From: Ephemerocybe angulata
Lineage: Eukaryota; Basidiomycota; Agaricomycetes; Agaricales; Psathyrellaceae
DNA length: 64,000 nucleotides
Direction of reading: 5' to 3'
Assembly: GCA_013368325.1 (NCBI GenBank)
Contig: JAACJK010000002.1
Coordinates: 1,488,001 to 1,552,000, forward strand
Shown: positions 33,101 through 46,369 of the stretch, one piece after another
How positions within the stretch are numbered: position 1 is the stretch's first letter
Layout of the letters: every line of letters starts with the position of its first letter
The notes under the pieces: generated by a model
Told to the model about the DNA's origin: nothing
Seen by the model: the letters and a program-made list of their open reading frames with translations, nothing else
Databases searched by the model: none
Translations under genes and position numbers: made by a program

Positions 33101-36100
33101 TTTTTCCTTTTTATCCTGAGAGTTTCATTGTCAGTCACATTCATTTACTACTTTCCAATGGTATGGTTTTAGACTATATGTATTTATCGTTTCACGTTTT
33201 TGCGCATGAACCATTGTCCGTAATATAGGGTGCGCCTCCCGTCGCAGGTCCCGTTGCCTACCTCATCTCGGTCAACGGATGACTCCCGCGGCGATGAGGC
33301 AGAAATCTGGTACCTTTCCCTAATCAATGCAATAAATCCGGACAACTTGGTGAGTTTTACTGTGAATATAACCATAACTGACGCTCATTTAGCCTCTGGT
33401 CATATCAACATGCTTCTGAACAATCGCTACCAGCACTAGTGCTTCCAGTGAGGCTCTGGTCTCTGCGGTGCCTCCGCCGCAGCGACAACATCGGGACACC
33501 ACTAGGTACATATTTGCTAATACTTGTAGCGATACATCGTCTCGCGCGTGTATGTTCGGTACAAGTCATGTGCTCGCGAATGAATACCGGATTCGGGAGG
33601 ACGGCCAACTATCGGTGCCGCCCTGGTCTGTGGCGATCTCGTTTATCTATTCTTATCCCACATGTAAATCAGCGTTAGGGTGTCTTGACGAGCCACGAGT
33701 CTATCTTGGTACAGCTTTGTTAGGCGCGACGGAGGAGTATTCTTCGTGCTAAAACAGAGTCGGCACGGGCGCTAATCTACCAACGCCCTGACCTCGCAGT
33801 TTTCATTTCCGGGCTCGAGATCCTGGTAACAGACGCGGTGATGTTCAAATGTCACGATAGGCACCTCATCTGTCTGCCGCAACCAACGAAGCTCCCAACA
33901 GGGAGAGAGGGTCGATGTAACCGCCAACAATTTGCCTCATGTCGACGCGCGTTGAGAAACATGAGGCCGAGACTGCAATGATTCTCAGGGGCCAATCGTC
34001 TTGTACCGGAGGTCAAACCAACTCCCGACCTAGTCTACGTGTCGGAACTACGGAGCCCAGGATCCAGGAAACGATATGCAACACAGCTACTGACAATGGG
34101 AAAGATGGCCCTAGAGCGGTGTTTTCGGTGGGTCTGGTCGTTGTGGATCGGATATGTCCTAAAACGGCTATGCTAGATGCTAAGTATCCAGAGAGTTATC
34201 CGCCAGGTCTGCTAACATCAGCTATGTATAAGTACCTATCATGTTCAACCCTTAACGAAACGTGGGTCCAAATGATGCTGAGGTAGTACGCCACGCCATA
34301 CCGTGTCTGAAAGACATATGCGAGGCGTCTGAGTGAACCGACACTGGAGAACCGCATCCGTGAGCTACCTTATCCACGGGACATGGTGGAATGTCTCGCG
34401 TTGTAGGCCTTACGCTATGAAACGCCTGAAAATAGCAGAAAATCTGCTGCCAGGGCGCCATGATCACGTTGATATCCCATGTGATGTCGCAAGTCGGGAC
34501 GGGCGCTTAATTCCAATTTGGCTTGAGACGGACTTGAAGGAGCGCAGATTGCACACTTCGGACGACTTGAGTTGGTATATAGAGCTCTGCACGCGTGGAG
34601 AGTGGTGCGGACCCCTTCAAATGAAATGACTTCTGAGGGAATCCTGGGTTCAACGTAACTCTTGGAGTCGCCGGCCCGGCATTGGCATAGCCGGTGGCGC
34701 AGAACCACAATATCCAAGCGTCTCTTGAACAGATCGCATCCTCCAACCTTCATAGCCGAAATGAAATCTAAATTACGTTGGAAACGCTGGAGGAATCAGC
34801 AGGACATAACATGGTGTAAGATGTGCCTCGAGAATGACACACATATGTATTGCAAGGGACGACATAACGTGAGGGAAGAGCAAGGAGAGCAGCTGTGATG
34901 CAGGGTTGTCAAAACATACAATGTATACAGAGTATTTGAACATATGCCTTGTACCTGGATCCCGGAGTGGACTGAACCGCGCATGCGACAGGAATTGGGA
35001 GGTGGTAGGTTATATCACATGACCACGACAAAGTCGAAAATGTGCATGGCCTCACCCTGCGTTTCAATGGCCGGGGTAGTATAACCTTCGTCGATGAGGT
35101 TCCACCCGTTCTGCAGCGGTAACCTTTACATACACGCCCTACGAATGATATAAAACACCTCGCTCACGCCACACTGATCATACAGCCATCATCTTCACAC
35201 CAGAGGTTAAACATATGCCTCATCCTTCTTTTGCTAAGTGACTTATCTATCAACCTTAGCCATCGCAACGACATGCGGTCCGAGGTCCCGTAGTTCCCGA
35301 CTCGCTACCTGCGCCACTTCGCGTGGTTTCGATACCATATGTATGTGTGGTAGATCAAGAGAAGTCGAGAGACCGCTGAACCTGCGACATCGCATATGCA
35401 TGTAGATGATTGTTCTCGACATCAGCACATTCGGGTTCTTATCTCCGCTTCTAGGGTATCTTCCCTATGGGAACTGACCCAGACGAATGGAACGGTAGGT
35501 TCTATGTCGTGTTGTAGGCGGATGAGATGGAGCCCGGCATTGGAGAATTATCACTCGTGTGCCAGTCCTGAAAGATTGAACCTCGACTGGATATGAGACC
35601 GGTTAATGTCAGGTTGAGTGTAATAGAAACGTATTATACATATATTCGAGTGTAAGCCACATCCCCACTTTGCAAGTTACTCCCATAGCTGTCAGCTAAC
35701 AAGGACATAGCAAGCTATCCAGAAGGACAAACCACAGCTCTAGCGCGGAGAGATCGCCGAGAAGCAAAGAAGCCTCCCCTTCCATACCATACCACACGTG
35801 GATAGAGTACCACTGCCCCACCGCCACGACACACATACCTTAATACGCATTATCATTCTCACTATCCCCTTCACAAGCGAAATGAAAGAACGACTCTAAG
35901 GCTCCAGCAGTCTAGACTGCATACTATGAAACCCACTTGAACCTTGCGATCACTATACTAGGGTGTAGCACGTAGCGAGATGCAGCCACACTACATATGT
36001 ACCACTCCGACATCGGCCAGGTTGCTGTTGAGTCTCCGTTCACTCCGTTTAATTGCCTTGGCGACCGTTAGGTCGCAAATAGTGAGGCAAAGGAAAGCCG

Positions 36101-36675
36101 CATCGAACACTTCTACTCAACTACGGCTTTACCGTGGACCGACGGCCGAAACCGACCTTGGAGGGGATGTGTGGAGCTACGACGCCGCACGCTCGGAAAA
36201 GGCGAGTCGGACAGGCGTTTGGAGCTGGGTAGTTAGTTTGTGTGCGATCGCACCACGTATATTCTGTATCCGTCAATCGAACTATCGTAGGGGAACTTTG
36301 TGGTAAGATCAATGAGCGAGTAAACTTCGTTCAGCGTGTTTCGATTACTATGCCATCGTTTGCCTTAGCTTACATTATTGCACGTTGAATTTTTGTCCCC
36401 CATTCAAGCGATCGATCGCGAAGCATGGCACAAGACAAATAGACATTTCATAGTACACGAGAAAGAAATATAATATACAGAGTCAGAGATACAAAAAGAT
36501 TATGCACACAGCGATGGCGAAGAACATACACAGACACAGACATCCACCTAGAGTAAATACCGACGACATTTACCAATACAAAGTCCAAGAGAGAAGAAAG
36601 TCCAAGATACCCCGAAATACACCGAACGCTCGCACATAACACCCAAGATAAGATCGAACGAAACCCTACGCACTC
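33101..36675. other. gene-poor stretch, nothing recognised
   Basis: 3.5 kb without a supported gene. ORFs at 33939-34286, 34333-34629 and 35980-36306 lack motifs, signal peptides or splice context. The base composition suggests decayed repeat or intergenic DNA. Confidence 0.4.
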
Positions 36676-36679
36676 AACC

Positions 36680-39600
36680 TCACAACATCCCCCTCAAGCA
36701 CCACCCGCCCAGCCCCCTCCCACGCCCCTCGCCCTCCTTCACAAGCGCCGCCACGTACCGCACAACCTCGCTCGTATCAAAGTCCTCATGCTTATCCACG
36801 GGCATCGCAGCGTTCAGATACGTCAGCAGCGCAGCGATAGGCATATCATCGCTCGCCTCATACGTAGTCGAAAACAAAAGATGAATCGACGACGCAAGGA
36901 ACTGCTTCCTACAAAGCGAAACAAACGAACGAATACATGTTAGCAACACGTCAAATAACGAATGATAAAAAGACGAATAAACGTACCTCCCCGCCGGACT
37001 ATCCAAATCCGCCAACCCAACCCGCACCATCCGCCCCGCACTCGCAGCCTGCGCCCTCCTCCCCCCTCCCCCATTCGCCCCATTCACCCCACCCACCCCC
37101 GCCCCAAAGCTCACAACAACCAACTCGCTCTCATCCCCACACGACTCCCCATCCGCATCCACATCCCCCTCCGCATCCCGCTCGCCCTCCTCCCCAAGCC
37201 CATCCACGTTATAAGAGTCCTCCTCGCGCCCCCACACGCCCCTCTGCATCGACCCATGATACGCCTGCCCCTGCCCCTGCCCGTGATGCGCCTGCCCGTG
37301 CCCGTGTTGCTGTTGCTGCTGAGCACCGCGCCTCCCCGTCCCAGACGACCCCGGCGCACACCCCGACCGATGCGGCGCAGCATACCCCGCCCTCTGATGC
37401 GCATGCGCCTGATGCATCTGGTGCTCCCTCCTGCCCCCTCCTCCGCCGCTGCCCATATACGCCCCCGCATTGATATGGAACGATCCAAACTGCCCCTGCC
37501 CCTGCCCCTGCGCACCATGCCGCCCCGCCTTCCTCGTCGGATCCCTAAACATCGTCCCAGGCGGCGGCGGGATAACTCCCTGATAATGATGATGATGATA
37601 CTGCGAGGCGTGGTGCTGTCTCCCCGCCGCTGCAGAAGACGAGGACGAGGGTCCGGGAACGTGCGCGCCGTTGTCGAGTTTGCGCCTCTTCCCACCTCCC
37701 AGGTGCATCTGCTCCCTCTCCCTCTCTCTCTCCTTCTCGCGTTGGCGTTCACGTTCACGCTCGCGGGTGGTACGACCGATCGGCATACCCGACGCGTCTA
37801 CCTCTTCGATCTCGTCCTCGTCATCCCCATCGTCGTCTTCCCCCTCCGCATCCACATCCCTCTCCCCCGCATCCCTCCCACTCACCCCCTCCACGCGACC
37901 CTCCTTATCCACATCCTCGCGCACCTCCACATCAACGTTAACGACCTCACCCTCGGCGTCGACGTCCACATCCACATCGACCTCGCCCTCCGCATCCGCA
38001 TCCGCATCGGCATCAACGTCCACATCGCCCTCCGCATCCGCCGAGCTCACGCTCCCCGCACCGCCCAACGCACCCGGCACACCCTCCTCCCCCTCCTCCC
38101 TCTTCACAACCACGCCCGGCCCTCCCCCTACCCCCGCACCACTACCTCTAACAGCGTACCTCGGCGCTAGCCGCACAGACGCGCGTTGCGAGGAGGACGT
38201 TGGCGCATGGTGCTGGCTCGGATGCTGCTGGTGTTGAGCGTGAAGGTGGTGGGCGTGGGGATATGGGTTGCGGAGGGAGGTGTGTTGCGGATGAGAGGCG
38301 GAGGAGTCGGAGACGAGCTCGTCTTCGTCGTCGTCGATGTCGACGTCGACGTCGATGGGCGCGGAGGAGGGGCCGCCCGGGCGGCGCTTGAGCTCTGCGA
38401 GTTCGGCTTGTTTTTGGAGGCGGCGTGTGCTGTGATGAGGGTGTTAGTGTATATCCAGCATGACGACGAAGTAGGAAGAAGGAGAAAGGGATGAAGAACA
38501 AGGATGAATGAAGGAATGAAGTCGCCTCGACGACCGCACTCGACATGGGAGTAAGATAAGATAAGATCCCAAGCGCCCATAAGATAACGATAAGACGCGA
38601 AACCCACCTCCTCTTCAAACACTTCCCCCGATGCTGCACCCACGGATACGCACAAAAACTACTATCCTGCCTAAGCTGCACCCACTTCCGACACATCACG
38701 CAAAACACCCTATTGGGCTCGACCTCCCCGATAAGCGCGTCCGCGCGCAACATCGCCGCGCGCTGCTCTGCATTCCGCCTGCGGCTCTCGTGACTCGGCG
38801 CCCCTCCCCCTCCTATTCCTCCTCCTACTACAAGGCCTGAGTGGGGGTGGGAGGGATGGGAGGAGGGGGCGGAGGAGGAGGGGTGGCCTTGGTGCAGCGT
38901 GAACGGCGAGCCCGCATGTCGATGTTCTGCGAAGGCGGGCGGGGGCGAGTACGGGTGGTGTCCATGTCCGTGTCCATTCCCAAACCTCCCTCCTCCTCCA
39001 TGCTGTTGCTGCCCCTGGTGGTGCTGGTGTTGGTGCGACTGACGTTGCTCCAACTGATGATGGCTATGGCGGTGAGGATGAAGAGGGCGCGGCGAAGTCG
39101 ACTGCGATCTTTCGCCCTCACGCTCCTGGTCGCGGGCCTGGAGGGCGGCGGAGGACGAGGAAGAGGCGGCGGCGGCGGCGAGGGCGAGGTGGCCGTGTGT
39201 TGTCTCGGAGAGGGGGGGAGCGCGGGGGATCTCTTTTTGGGCGCGTCTGTGAGGGTGGGGTCGTTAGTTACGTTCCGGGTCGGCGAAGGGTATCAAATAA
39301 GAATGCGAGCGAAAGTAACACAAGTAGAAGTACGCACCCCTCTTTCCCTCCCCCACCCACACTCCCCGCCCTCCCCCCACCGCCCCCACACGCCGCGCGA
39401 TGCACAAGCCACTTCTGCACGGCCTGGCGGTGGTCGTCCGCGGGGACGCCGAGCCACTGGTCGCACCGATTGCAGAGGACGCGCTCGGCGTCGAACTTGC
39501 GGATGTCGGGGTCTTTCGTGAAGAGCGTGTTGCGCTCTTCGAGGGCGTAGGCGTTTTTGTTGTTGCTATACAAACGCGATCGATCGATGTTAGTCTCTGG

Positions 39601-40924
39601 GTTTCGAGGGGTAGAGGGACGAAGAACGAAGAACGAAGAATAGAAGAGGATCGTGTGTGTGTGTGTGTGTGTAGTGTCCGTAGTTATAGAAAGGGGTTGA
39701 AGGAGCAAGAGGAGGAAGAACGCACATCTTCTTCGCCAAACAACTCTTCCGATGCGCATCCCACGGAATACTACAATAAGTACTATTCGGCCTCAACCTA
39801 ATCCACTTATCACAGCTCGCGCACAACACCCTATACGCCTCGAACTGCGCTACGTAGGGATCGGCGCGGAGGTAGTCGATGCGCTCTTCTTCGGTGCGTT
39901 TGGCGCGGCGGCGCTTGGGGGCTGGGATGCCTGCGTTTGCGTTTGTGTTTCCGTTTGTGTTTGTGTTGAGGGTTGAGGTGAGTGTTGAGGTGAGGGTGGA
40001 TGTGTGGGGGGAGGAGGTGGTGGTGGTGTGCGAAGAGGAGGAGGGGTGCGCAGGCGAGCGGGTGGAGTAGCCCATGCTCGTCGCGAGAGCTGTCGCAGTC
40101 GCCGCGCGGAGGCGCGTAGACGTCGCGGGGGTGTGCGCACTCGTCGTCGTCGTCGTCGGTGCCGACGAAGGCTGGAAGCTACAATTCCATCGAGAGCGTC
40201 AGCGTCGTCCTTAGATTACACCGAAGTTGGAAGCAGAATGAATTAGGGGGTGTGGAGGTAACGGAACGTACCACCGCGCTTTATGTTCCTCCCACATCTG
40301 CACCGTGAACCCGCCCGTCTCGCGGTCGCGGATGTCGACGTGCAGGCCGCACGCGGGGCAGTCGATCCCGCCCCCGTTCGCACCTGCACCGGCAGGTGCA
40401 AGGGTGCTTCCATCCCCGGCTTTCGCGTCGCCCACAGCCTTACCAGGGGCGGGGGCATCGGCATCGGCGTCGGGATTGGAGGCGCCGTCGTCGTCTACGA
40501 CCTCGGCGGAGGGCGCGCGGGTCGTCGTGCCTGAACCCGAGTCTGCGGTGGTGCTCGATGCAGCACCTTCAGCACCATTGGGCGCGGTGGTGACGGAGGT
40601 GGATTTGGCCGTCGTCGTAGGAGGGGGGCCTGAGGAAGCGGAGGAAGCGGAGGGCTTCTTTGGGGCGGATGGGGACGGGGGCGAGGCCGCGGGGGCTGGG
40701 GCGTCCGAGGAGGAGGTGGGTTCTTTGCGTTTGAGGGGGTTCCTTCAGGGGTAGGTGCGTTAGTTCGTAGTTCGTGGATGATAGGGGTGGGGAAGGTGGG
40801 GAGGGGAGGGGACGTACGGTGAGGAGGGCTTGGGTGCCGGTGTGGGTGGTCTGTGGGTGCGAAGGTGAGTGAGTGTGGAACGACGACGAAGGTAGGGGTG
40901 CAGAACGTACTTGGTGTTCGCCAT
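36680..40924 (-). CDS. large protein with four C2HC fingers of one kind
   Basis: Predicted 1169-aa protein: complement(36680..36908, 36987..38429, 38608..39246, 39338..39565, 39726..40178, 40272..40742, 40818..40850, 40911..40924). All eight exons join in frame. Starts MANTKPPTPAPKPSSPNPLK. Four copies of C-x2-C...W-x2-H-x3-C occur at about 144-173, 292-319, 355-383 and 582-609, for example VLCASCDKWIRLRPNSTYC with WDAHRKSC, and VFCVMCRKWVQLRQDSSFC with WVQHRGKC. The last Cys of finger 1 is split by an intron and appears only after splicing, which supports the model. Linkers are Ser/Thr/Pro-, His/Gln-, Gly- and Asp-rich, with KRKE and PKRRRAKR nuclear-signal-like motifs and long Asp-Val/Asp-Ala arrays after finger 4. 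The C-terminal part (KQFLASSIHLLFSTTYEASD, EDFDTSEVVRYVAALV) looks folded. A nuclear DNA- or RNA-binding role is inferred; no named family is assigned. Confidence 0.75.
37980..38045. repeat. hexanucleotide Asp-coding repeat in the C2HC finger gene
   Basis: Imperfect gcatcc/gtccac/gcatcg hexamers that encode alternating Asp-Ala and Asp-Val on the minus strand. Such arrays tend to change length. The opposite strand is open for 402 codons (36962-38170) only because of this composition. Confidence 0.5.
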
Positions 40925-41109
40925 GGTCACGGCTCGCGCTGGGTATGAGTATGATAGGCAGGATCGTTCGACACGGAGAGATACTGAGAGAGAGGAGGGG
41001 GCGGAAAGAGAAAACGAAGGAAAAGACAGACAGAACTCGGACTCGGGACCTTATGTACAAGAACCCAAACGCATGCGCGAGAAGACAGGCGCGCGACATG
41101 CTATTTAGG

Positions 41110-44100
41110 GATGCGCGATCGGCACTTCGATGGTATGTAACCGCAGCGAGTAATAGCTGGGAGGAAGGAGCACGTCCGTCCATCCATCCGTCCATCGAAT
41201 CGAACGAACATCTCGCCCCAGACATCTCCGCGATGTGATCCCTGTCGGACGAACGAACGCCGATTCCACCCCGAATGGAATAAGGAAGTATCTATGTGTC
41301 TTAACTCAAGGCGAGATTCACAAGTCGATGTGGCAATTGAGTTGGCCTTGACAGAGAGCCGATTGCAAGTCCCGCCATCCATCCAGTTGAACCAACTTGT
41401 CGGAACGCGAAAAATAATCAATTATTTTCACGTTTTCCCACGTTTAATATATTTTCTGGTTTTGGAAATTCAGGTCTGCTATGTGGGGTGGCGGCCACCC
41501 TTTGTACGTACGTACGTACATGTGTCACTACCCCTCCAGATCCATCGTGTCTGTTTGGAAAGAGAGTTGTAACATTTCCTTTCTCGCTCCGACGTCCGTC
41601 CATCCATCCATCCCCCGTCTGTTATCTACATATGACCGACCGACTGACTTCAGCTTGCTTCCCGCCACGCATGGCATGTCGTGCCATGCCATGATCCAAG
41701 CTCAGCAAGCGCATGTCTCTTTCTGCGTAACCTATAGACTTCCGTTGGTCAATCTATCAATTAACCGGTCTTCCTTTCCGAACGCCGTGGAACGACGCGG
41801 TGGCGAGTGAGCCCGAAGCTCGTCGAGTGTGTGTTTGATCAATCGACGATCTCCAGCCACAAGCCATACGTGCGTTCGTTGATTCGTCTCCTTTCTGTTG
41901 ACGACGGCCACAATGAATGAATGAATGAACTTCCGAGTGCGCTCCTCCGTGAAATGAAACGATAGATGGAGCATCTTCATTATGCATCATACGTGCATTC
42001 GCTCGCCAGACGCTAAGTGGAACTTGTGCACTCGGTTCTCCGTATCGTCCTCCGGGTGGTTCAGGCCGAATACCGAATACGATTAAGGAGGTAAGTAGGT
42101 CTAAACGCTGCTCTTGCACGTCCGTTTATTTATCACAGACTTAGCCTAAGGTTATGTGGTTCCCATGCCCCATACCTCGCTTTCGTAGATCGAATGACAC
42201 TCCACGCCAGCCCACTTAGTACATAGCATACTTATACCACTTATGTAGTAGTATACTTACTCGTAAGCCTGGATACTGGAGCCTACGTAGATGATACGGA
42301 GGCGCACACGTACAAGTGTTAGACCAAGCTCCCAAGTTATGACGCGGCGAGGGCGGTGGTGTGTCATAGTCTAAGGACGAACTAATGAAAGAATGAATCA
42401 AGGAAAGGAACGACTCGCCGCTCTAATGAAAGAATGTATGGATAGTTTGGTGTTTCACGTAACAGACTCTGACACGCAGAGAGGGGTTTGGTCCCCTAGC
42501 CTTAGTGAGTTAGCCCCAGTGGGAAGTCGTTCTGCTATTCTCGCCGAAAATCTCCAAAACTCTCCCCCGCCAAATACTAACAGGAGAATTCTATAGATAC
42601 ACAATACGAAGTACGCTCTATGAAACAAACGCCAGGTAGCTCCACTGGCCACCGGGCGAACACTGGTGAAATGAGGAGACCGACTATTGACTGGGAGTTA
42701 TCCTTTTTCTCAGCTTAGTATGAGGGATTTAATAATAAATAAGAGGAGCTCGATATGATGTTTCAACTGCCGTTTCCATCCTCAACGCCTCCTGACTAGC
42801 TAGCCTTAGAGAGCGGGACCCCAACCCAATCCAACCTGCCGACCCAGTTTTTCCTCTCGAGACGAGGCGAGGCGAGATAGAATGAACGCAAGAACCTCCG
42901 CGCCCATATACCTACCTACCTCTCTACGAGCGCTCCATAACCAAACTTGTGGTGTGACACGACGACGATCTCTACATACATCTGGGTTACGACGGACGGT
43001 CTAGCGTGGCACAGACAGAAGTGGCTCGCGAATGTCTATTTCTGCTGACACTGGTAGATGACATGAGGCTGACAGGCGTCTGAGACATTAGATAGACGGG
43101 CGGGGAAGGACATAGGTATGGACCGTCCGTAAGGCCGTTTGACGTCCATCCGTCGGACTGACAGGGGATCCCCGAGTGGCTGCTATAATATTAAATGTCT
43201 CGATACTCTGATATCCGCCGCGACACCGGCGAGTCTAACTTATACCCAGCAGAATTTCCCAATGAAAAGGACGATAGATAGAATACCGTGTGACATGGTC
43301 TCTAGCGCAGAGAAATACGATTCCGGAGCAAGCTCATGCGCGAGTGACAAACTTCGAAAGAACACTGTCCCAAACCACCAGCCTCGAACGACTTGGAGCT
43401 ACACAGCAACCTATTAATCTATCAAACACAGCGAGAGCTCCATGCATCCATCATCCAACCGCAGAAGTAGGAATCCAGCGCCCTATTACGTTTAACGAGA
43501 GCTTCTAAATAGTAGTCGTATTTCATATCCGCGGTGTATACACGCATTCCGCGGCGGGAGAGGTGGGGGGAGCTCGTAAGCTTCGAGCTAGTCGGGCGGT
43601 TATGACTGCATTGGGAAATATGTCGCCCAAGTCTGTGTCTGTGTGTCTGTGTATGATCAGCGCTGCGGGAAGCTTTATTTCGTGCCGAGAGACGACTTAT
43701 GGGTTCAATCTCAAGGTGCGTATGTAGCATGAGGACTGTGGCGGGACGGATCTCGCTATCAAGCAAGCGAGACATTCATGTCCATCGTGTTGGGATATTA
43801 GAGTCGATATGGGGCTTCGGGTGCGAACTGAATCATTCGAATCTGGTGTGGGCTAGATTCGGTTCCGCAGGCGCATGACCAGTGTAATCCCTTAGCCGGA
43901 ATGCGAGTCTGTCTATGGTCGGATAGGATAGGGAAGGCGGAGCTAGAAGCCTCGAATGGATATCGTTGGTGACGACATATTGAGCGAAGGAACTTGGAGA
44001 AGAGGTGTTCTTATCTGTCTTCGATTACACCTAGTACTCTCCTAGCCATCGAAAAGCTAACTTAACGTCTCTGGAACGCGGATATAGTTTGTTCGGTATG

Positions 44101-45390
44101 GATCAATCATATGCGTGCGTAGGATGGATAGGAGGTACTGGATCAGAGTTAGTGGGTTTATTGTGGTTATTATGCGCAAATATACGCCTGTCTCGAATAT
44201 AGATTTCGTTTCCGCATCGAGAAATGGGGAGTGTCTGAATGTCCAGATATCTGGACAGTGCTGTACCATAGCCTCTAAGCAAACCCAGTTAACCTAATCA
44301 TACGTACAAGTCGATCAAGCCTCAGGTCAGCGCGGAGGTAAGTACCTTACAGGAAAGTTCTTATGTTCATTGTTTTACGATAACGCCTTCGAATACTCAC
44401 CCTTGTACACTTAAAGCGTACGTATTCGTTTAAGGGGACGCCATAATAGCCCTTGGATATTGAAACAGAAATCGACGAGAGCCCCAGAAGTAAACGGTAC
44501 ATTCTCCCGAGTCCCGACTGGTCGGCGCTCATGATTGGTTCATCAACTGCTCGAAGAAGCTTGAAACATGGAAGGAGATATGTAGCTCGGGGAGGAAAGC
44601 TACAACCTACTTAACGCCAATCCGCGCTGACAGGCTCCGCGCTCATTTTCAGAACCTCGAGGACATACATACATTCGGTTATACCACGTAAACAGCTATC
44701 ATACATTCGATATGTCCCAATGGGTACCGGCACTTACATATTCTCATTTGAGGCTCGATGAAATAAGAGGAACTGGGAACGGGATCCCGAGCCGAGACTA
44801 CAAATAATCAATCATACGAAGATAGGTTTTGGATGTAAGCTTACCTGGCAAATCGAGCGGCAAGCGAGGAGCCGAATCTGACCTGCCTTATTCAGAGACT
44901 ACGACGTCTCTCTCCGCAGGGCACTACAGATCCCTTCCCTAGAAGGCGAAGACAGACCCACCCCCATTACCCACCTGCTCACTCAACCACACCTGCATGA
45001 TGAGATCCTCCCATTTCATTGGAAACAAAACGTAACACAAAGCCTCCCAGACCAACGCCGGATACCCGGCGTCCTCTCACCCAATCAGGTTCAATCAAGC
45101 CTGATTGACTGAATGACTGAATTACCCTTTAGAGGTGCGCGCTGCGGAAGGGGCGCTGAGAACGGAGAGTGTGATTGAAAGCTTAATAGTCGTCCTTGCG
45201 ATCCTCGGCCCTGGAGGCGCCTCGCCTGCTTAATTTATGCACATAGCAGGTTCGTAACATTTCGGGAAAGATGGGTATGGGATATATGTACTGATAGACG
45301 CGTCTGCCTTTAGGCTTGGACAACTGAGTGGCGTTGGTCCGGGGGCTGGTTATAGAGATGTAAGGTTATGTCGTCCCGGAGTGGAATGGG
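41110..45390. other. gene-poor stretch, nothing recognised
   Basis: 41110-41240 is the probable promoter side of the finger gene and includes catccatccgtccatcg repeats (41178). A cgtacgtacgtac run sits at 41507, and tgtgtctgtgtgtctgtg near 43635. ORFs at 41757-42119, 42393-42596 and 43422-43775 have no recognisable features. Confidence 0.4.
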
Positions 45391-45457
45391 AAGGGTCATA
45401 CAGGTCCATTTTTGGGTGACAGTCTGGGAAGTTGGATGCGCGTTGTGTGTGTTCTGG

Positions 45458-45965
45458 TCACGAGGGGAAGCTCAATTGGATTGAACGAGCGACACGAGGG
45501 CGGAGCGCAGTTCCAGTGAATCGAGGGTGACCACGACGGTCCTCGAGGTATAGCGTATGCGTCATAAGGACCAAATGCAGCCGATCCCTGAAGCGAGAAG
45601 CAGGGCTTACAGCCCATCCCGGACCACCCCAAATTCCCCAATCCAAATGTTGCTTGCCGTCCTCAAACCTCCTCAACACAAGACATTCGTTAAAGGAAGT
45701 TCCGGACTCATGTTCGACTTCCAAGCCGTTCCATGACGCACAGTGGCGTCCGCCCTTCACGATAAGTTCCCCACATGCCACACGGAGCGCCCAAGCGCAA
45801 GTGCAATGAGTCGAACATGAATAGAGTTTCCCGAATTAGCGCGATGGACACAGCACATGGTCAGTTAAGCGCCCGTTGTCATTCAGTTAAGATTAAGAGG
45901 CGGCATCAGATCGCGCCCGCGTGGTGACATGAGGCTTGGGATTCGCATTGCGTCTCGGAGGAACT
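45458..45965 (-). pseudogene. unidentified gene relic, inverted partner of 25985-26350
   Basis: The minus strand encodes 107 open codons (ACGELIVKGGRHCASWNGLE, LRRFEDGKQHLDWGIWGGPG, LVLMTHTLYLEDRRGHP) that end at 45458. The 45690-45965 part is an inverted match to 25985-26350. This copy keeps a longer open frame than the 26-kb copy, which contains stops. The relation suggests an old gene or element fragment. No family recognised and no start with a signal peptide is seen. Confidence 0.4.
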
Positions 45966-46010
45966 AATGCTTGCCATTTTTGGAGGTGAAGGGCCTGAGC
46001 GTTTCGGTAT

Positions 46011-46364
46011 GTGCATTCGCGGTGGCCATGTACTCGGAGACTCCTGCCCAGCTTGGGTTCACACTCATATGGAATTGGATACCGAACGCGACGGCGTCGA
46101 GTCAGAGCTTGGCTCTTGTGGAAACCGCAGAAGGCGTCGTCAGTGCCGATAGATCATGCCATCCCGCTTGAGACGTATTTGAAATCGAACAGAGATAGGA
46201 ACACGAAGGCGATAAGCTTCTCGACAGCTGCTATGTGCAGAAGGAGACAACAAAAAGGGGGTCATTCTTCTAAGAACTGTCATGGGCCGACTAAACGCGC
46301 CCGGGAAGGGGTCGACTACGTCACCCCCAGAAGCGCTGTGAGCAGAATCCTCTGGAACCCGTAA
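46011..46364 (+). pseudogene. C-terminal relic of a DUF6533-type gene
   Basis: In the frame ending at 46364 the stretch RDRNTKAISFSTAAMCRRRQ then QKGGHSSKNCHGP resembles the C-terminal tail of the intact gene at 30123-31893 (RDRNTDAMNFSTAAVFRRRQ then QHGVNVPMEVMTG). The upstream membrane segments are not detectable in any frame. A decayed paralogue fragment. Confidence 0.5.
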
Positions 46365-46369
46365 TGCCA

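Noticed and set aside
36962..38170. 402-codon plus-strand ORF
   Set aside because: It is antisense to exon 7 of the C2HC finger gene, is Arg/Pro/His-rich from the complementary Asp/Gly/His codons, and has no start context or motif.
40569..41225. 218-codon minus-strand ORF over the start of the finger gene
   Set aside because: Out of frame with the spliced gene; the spliced frame gives a continuous protein completing finger 1.
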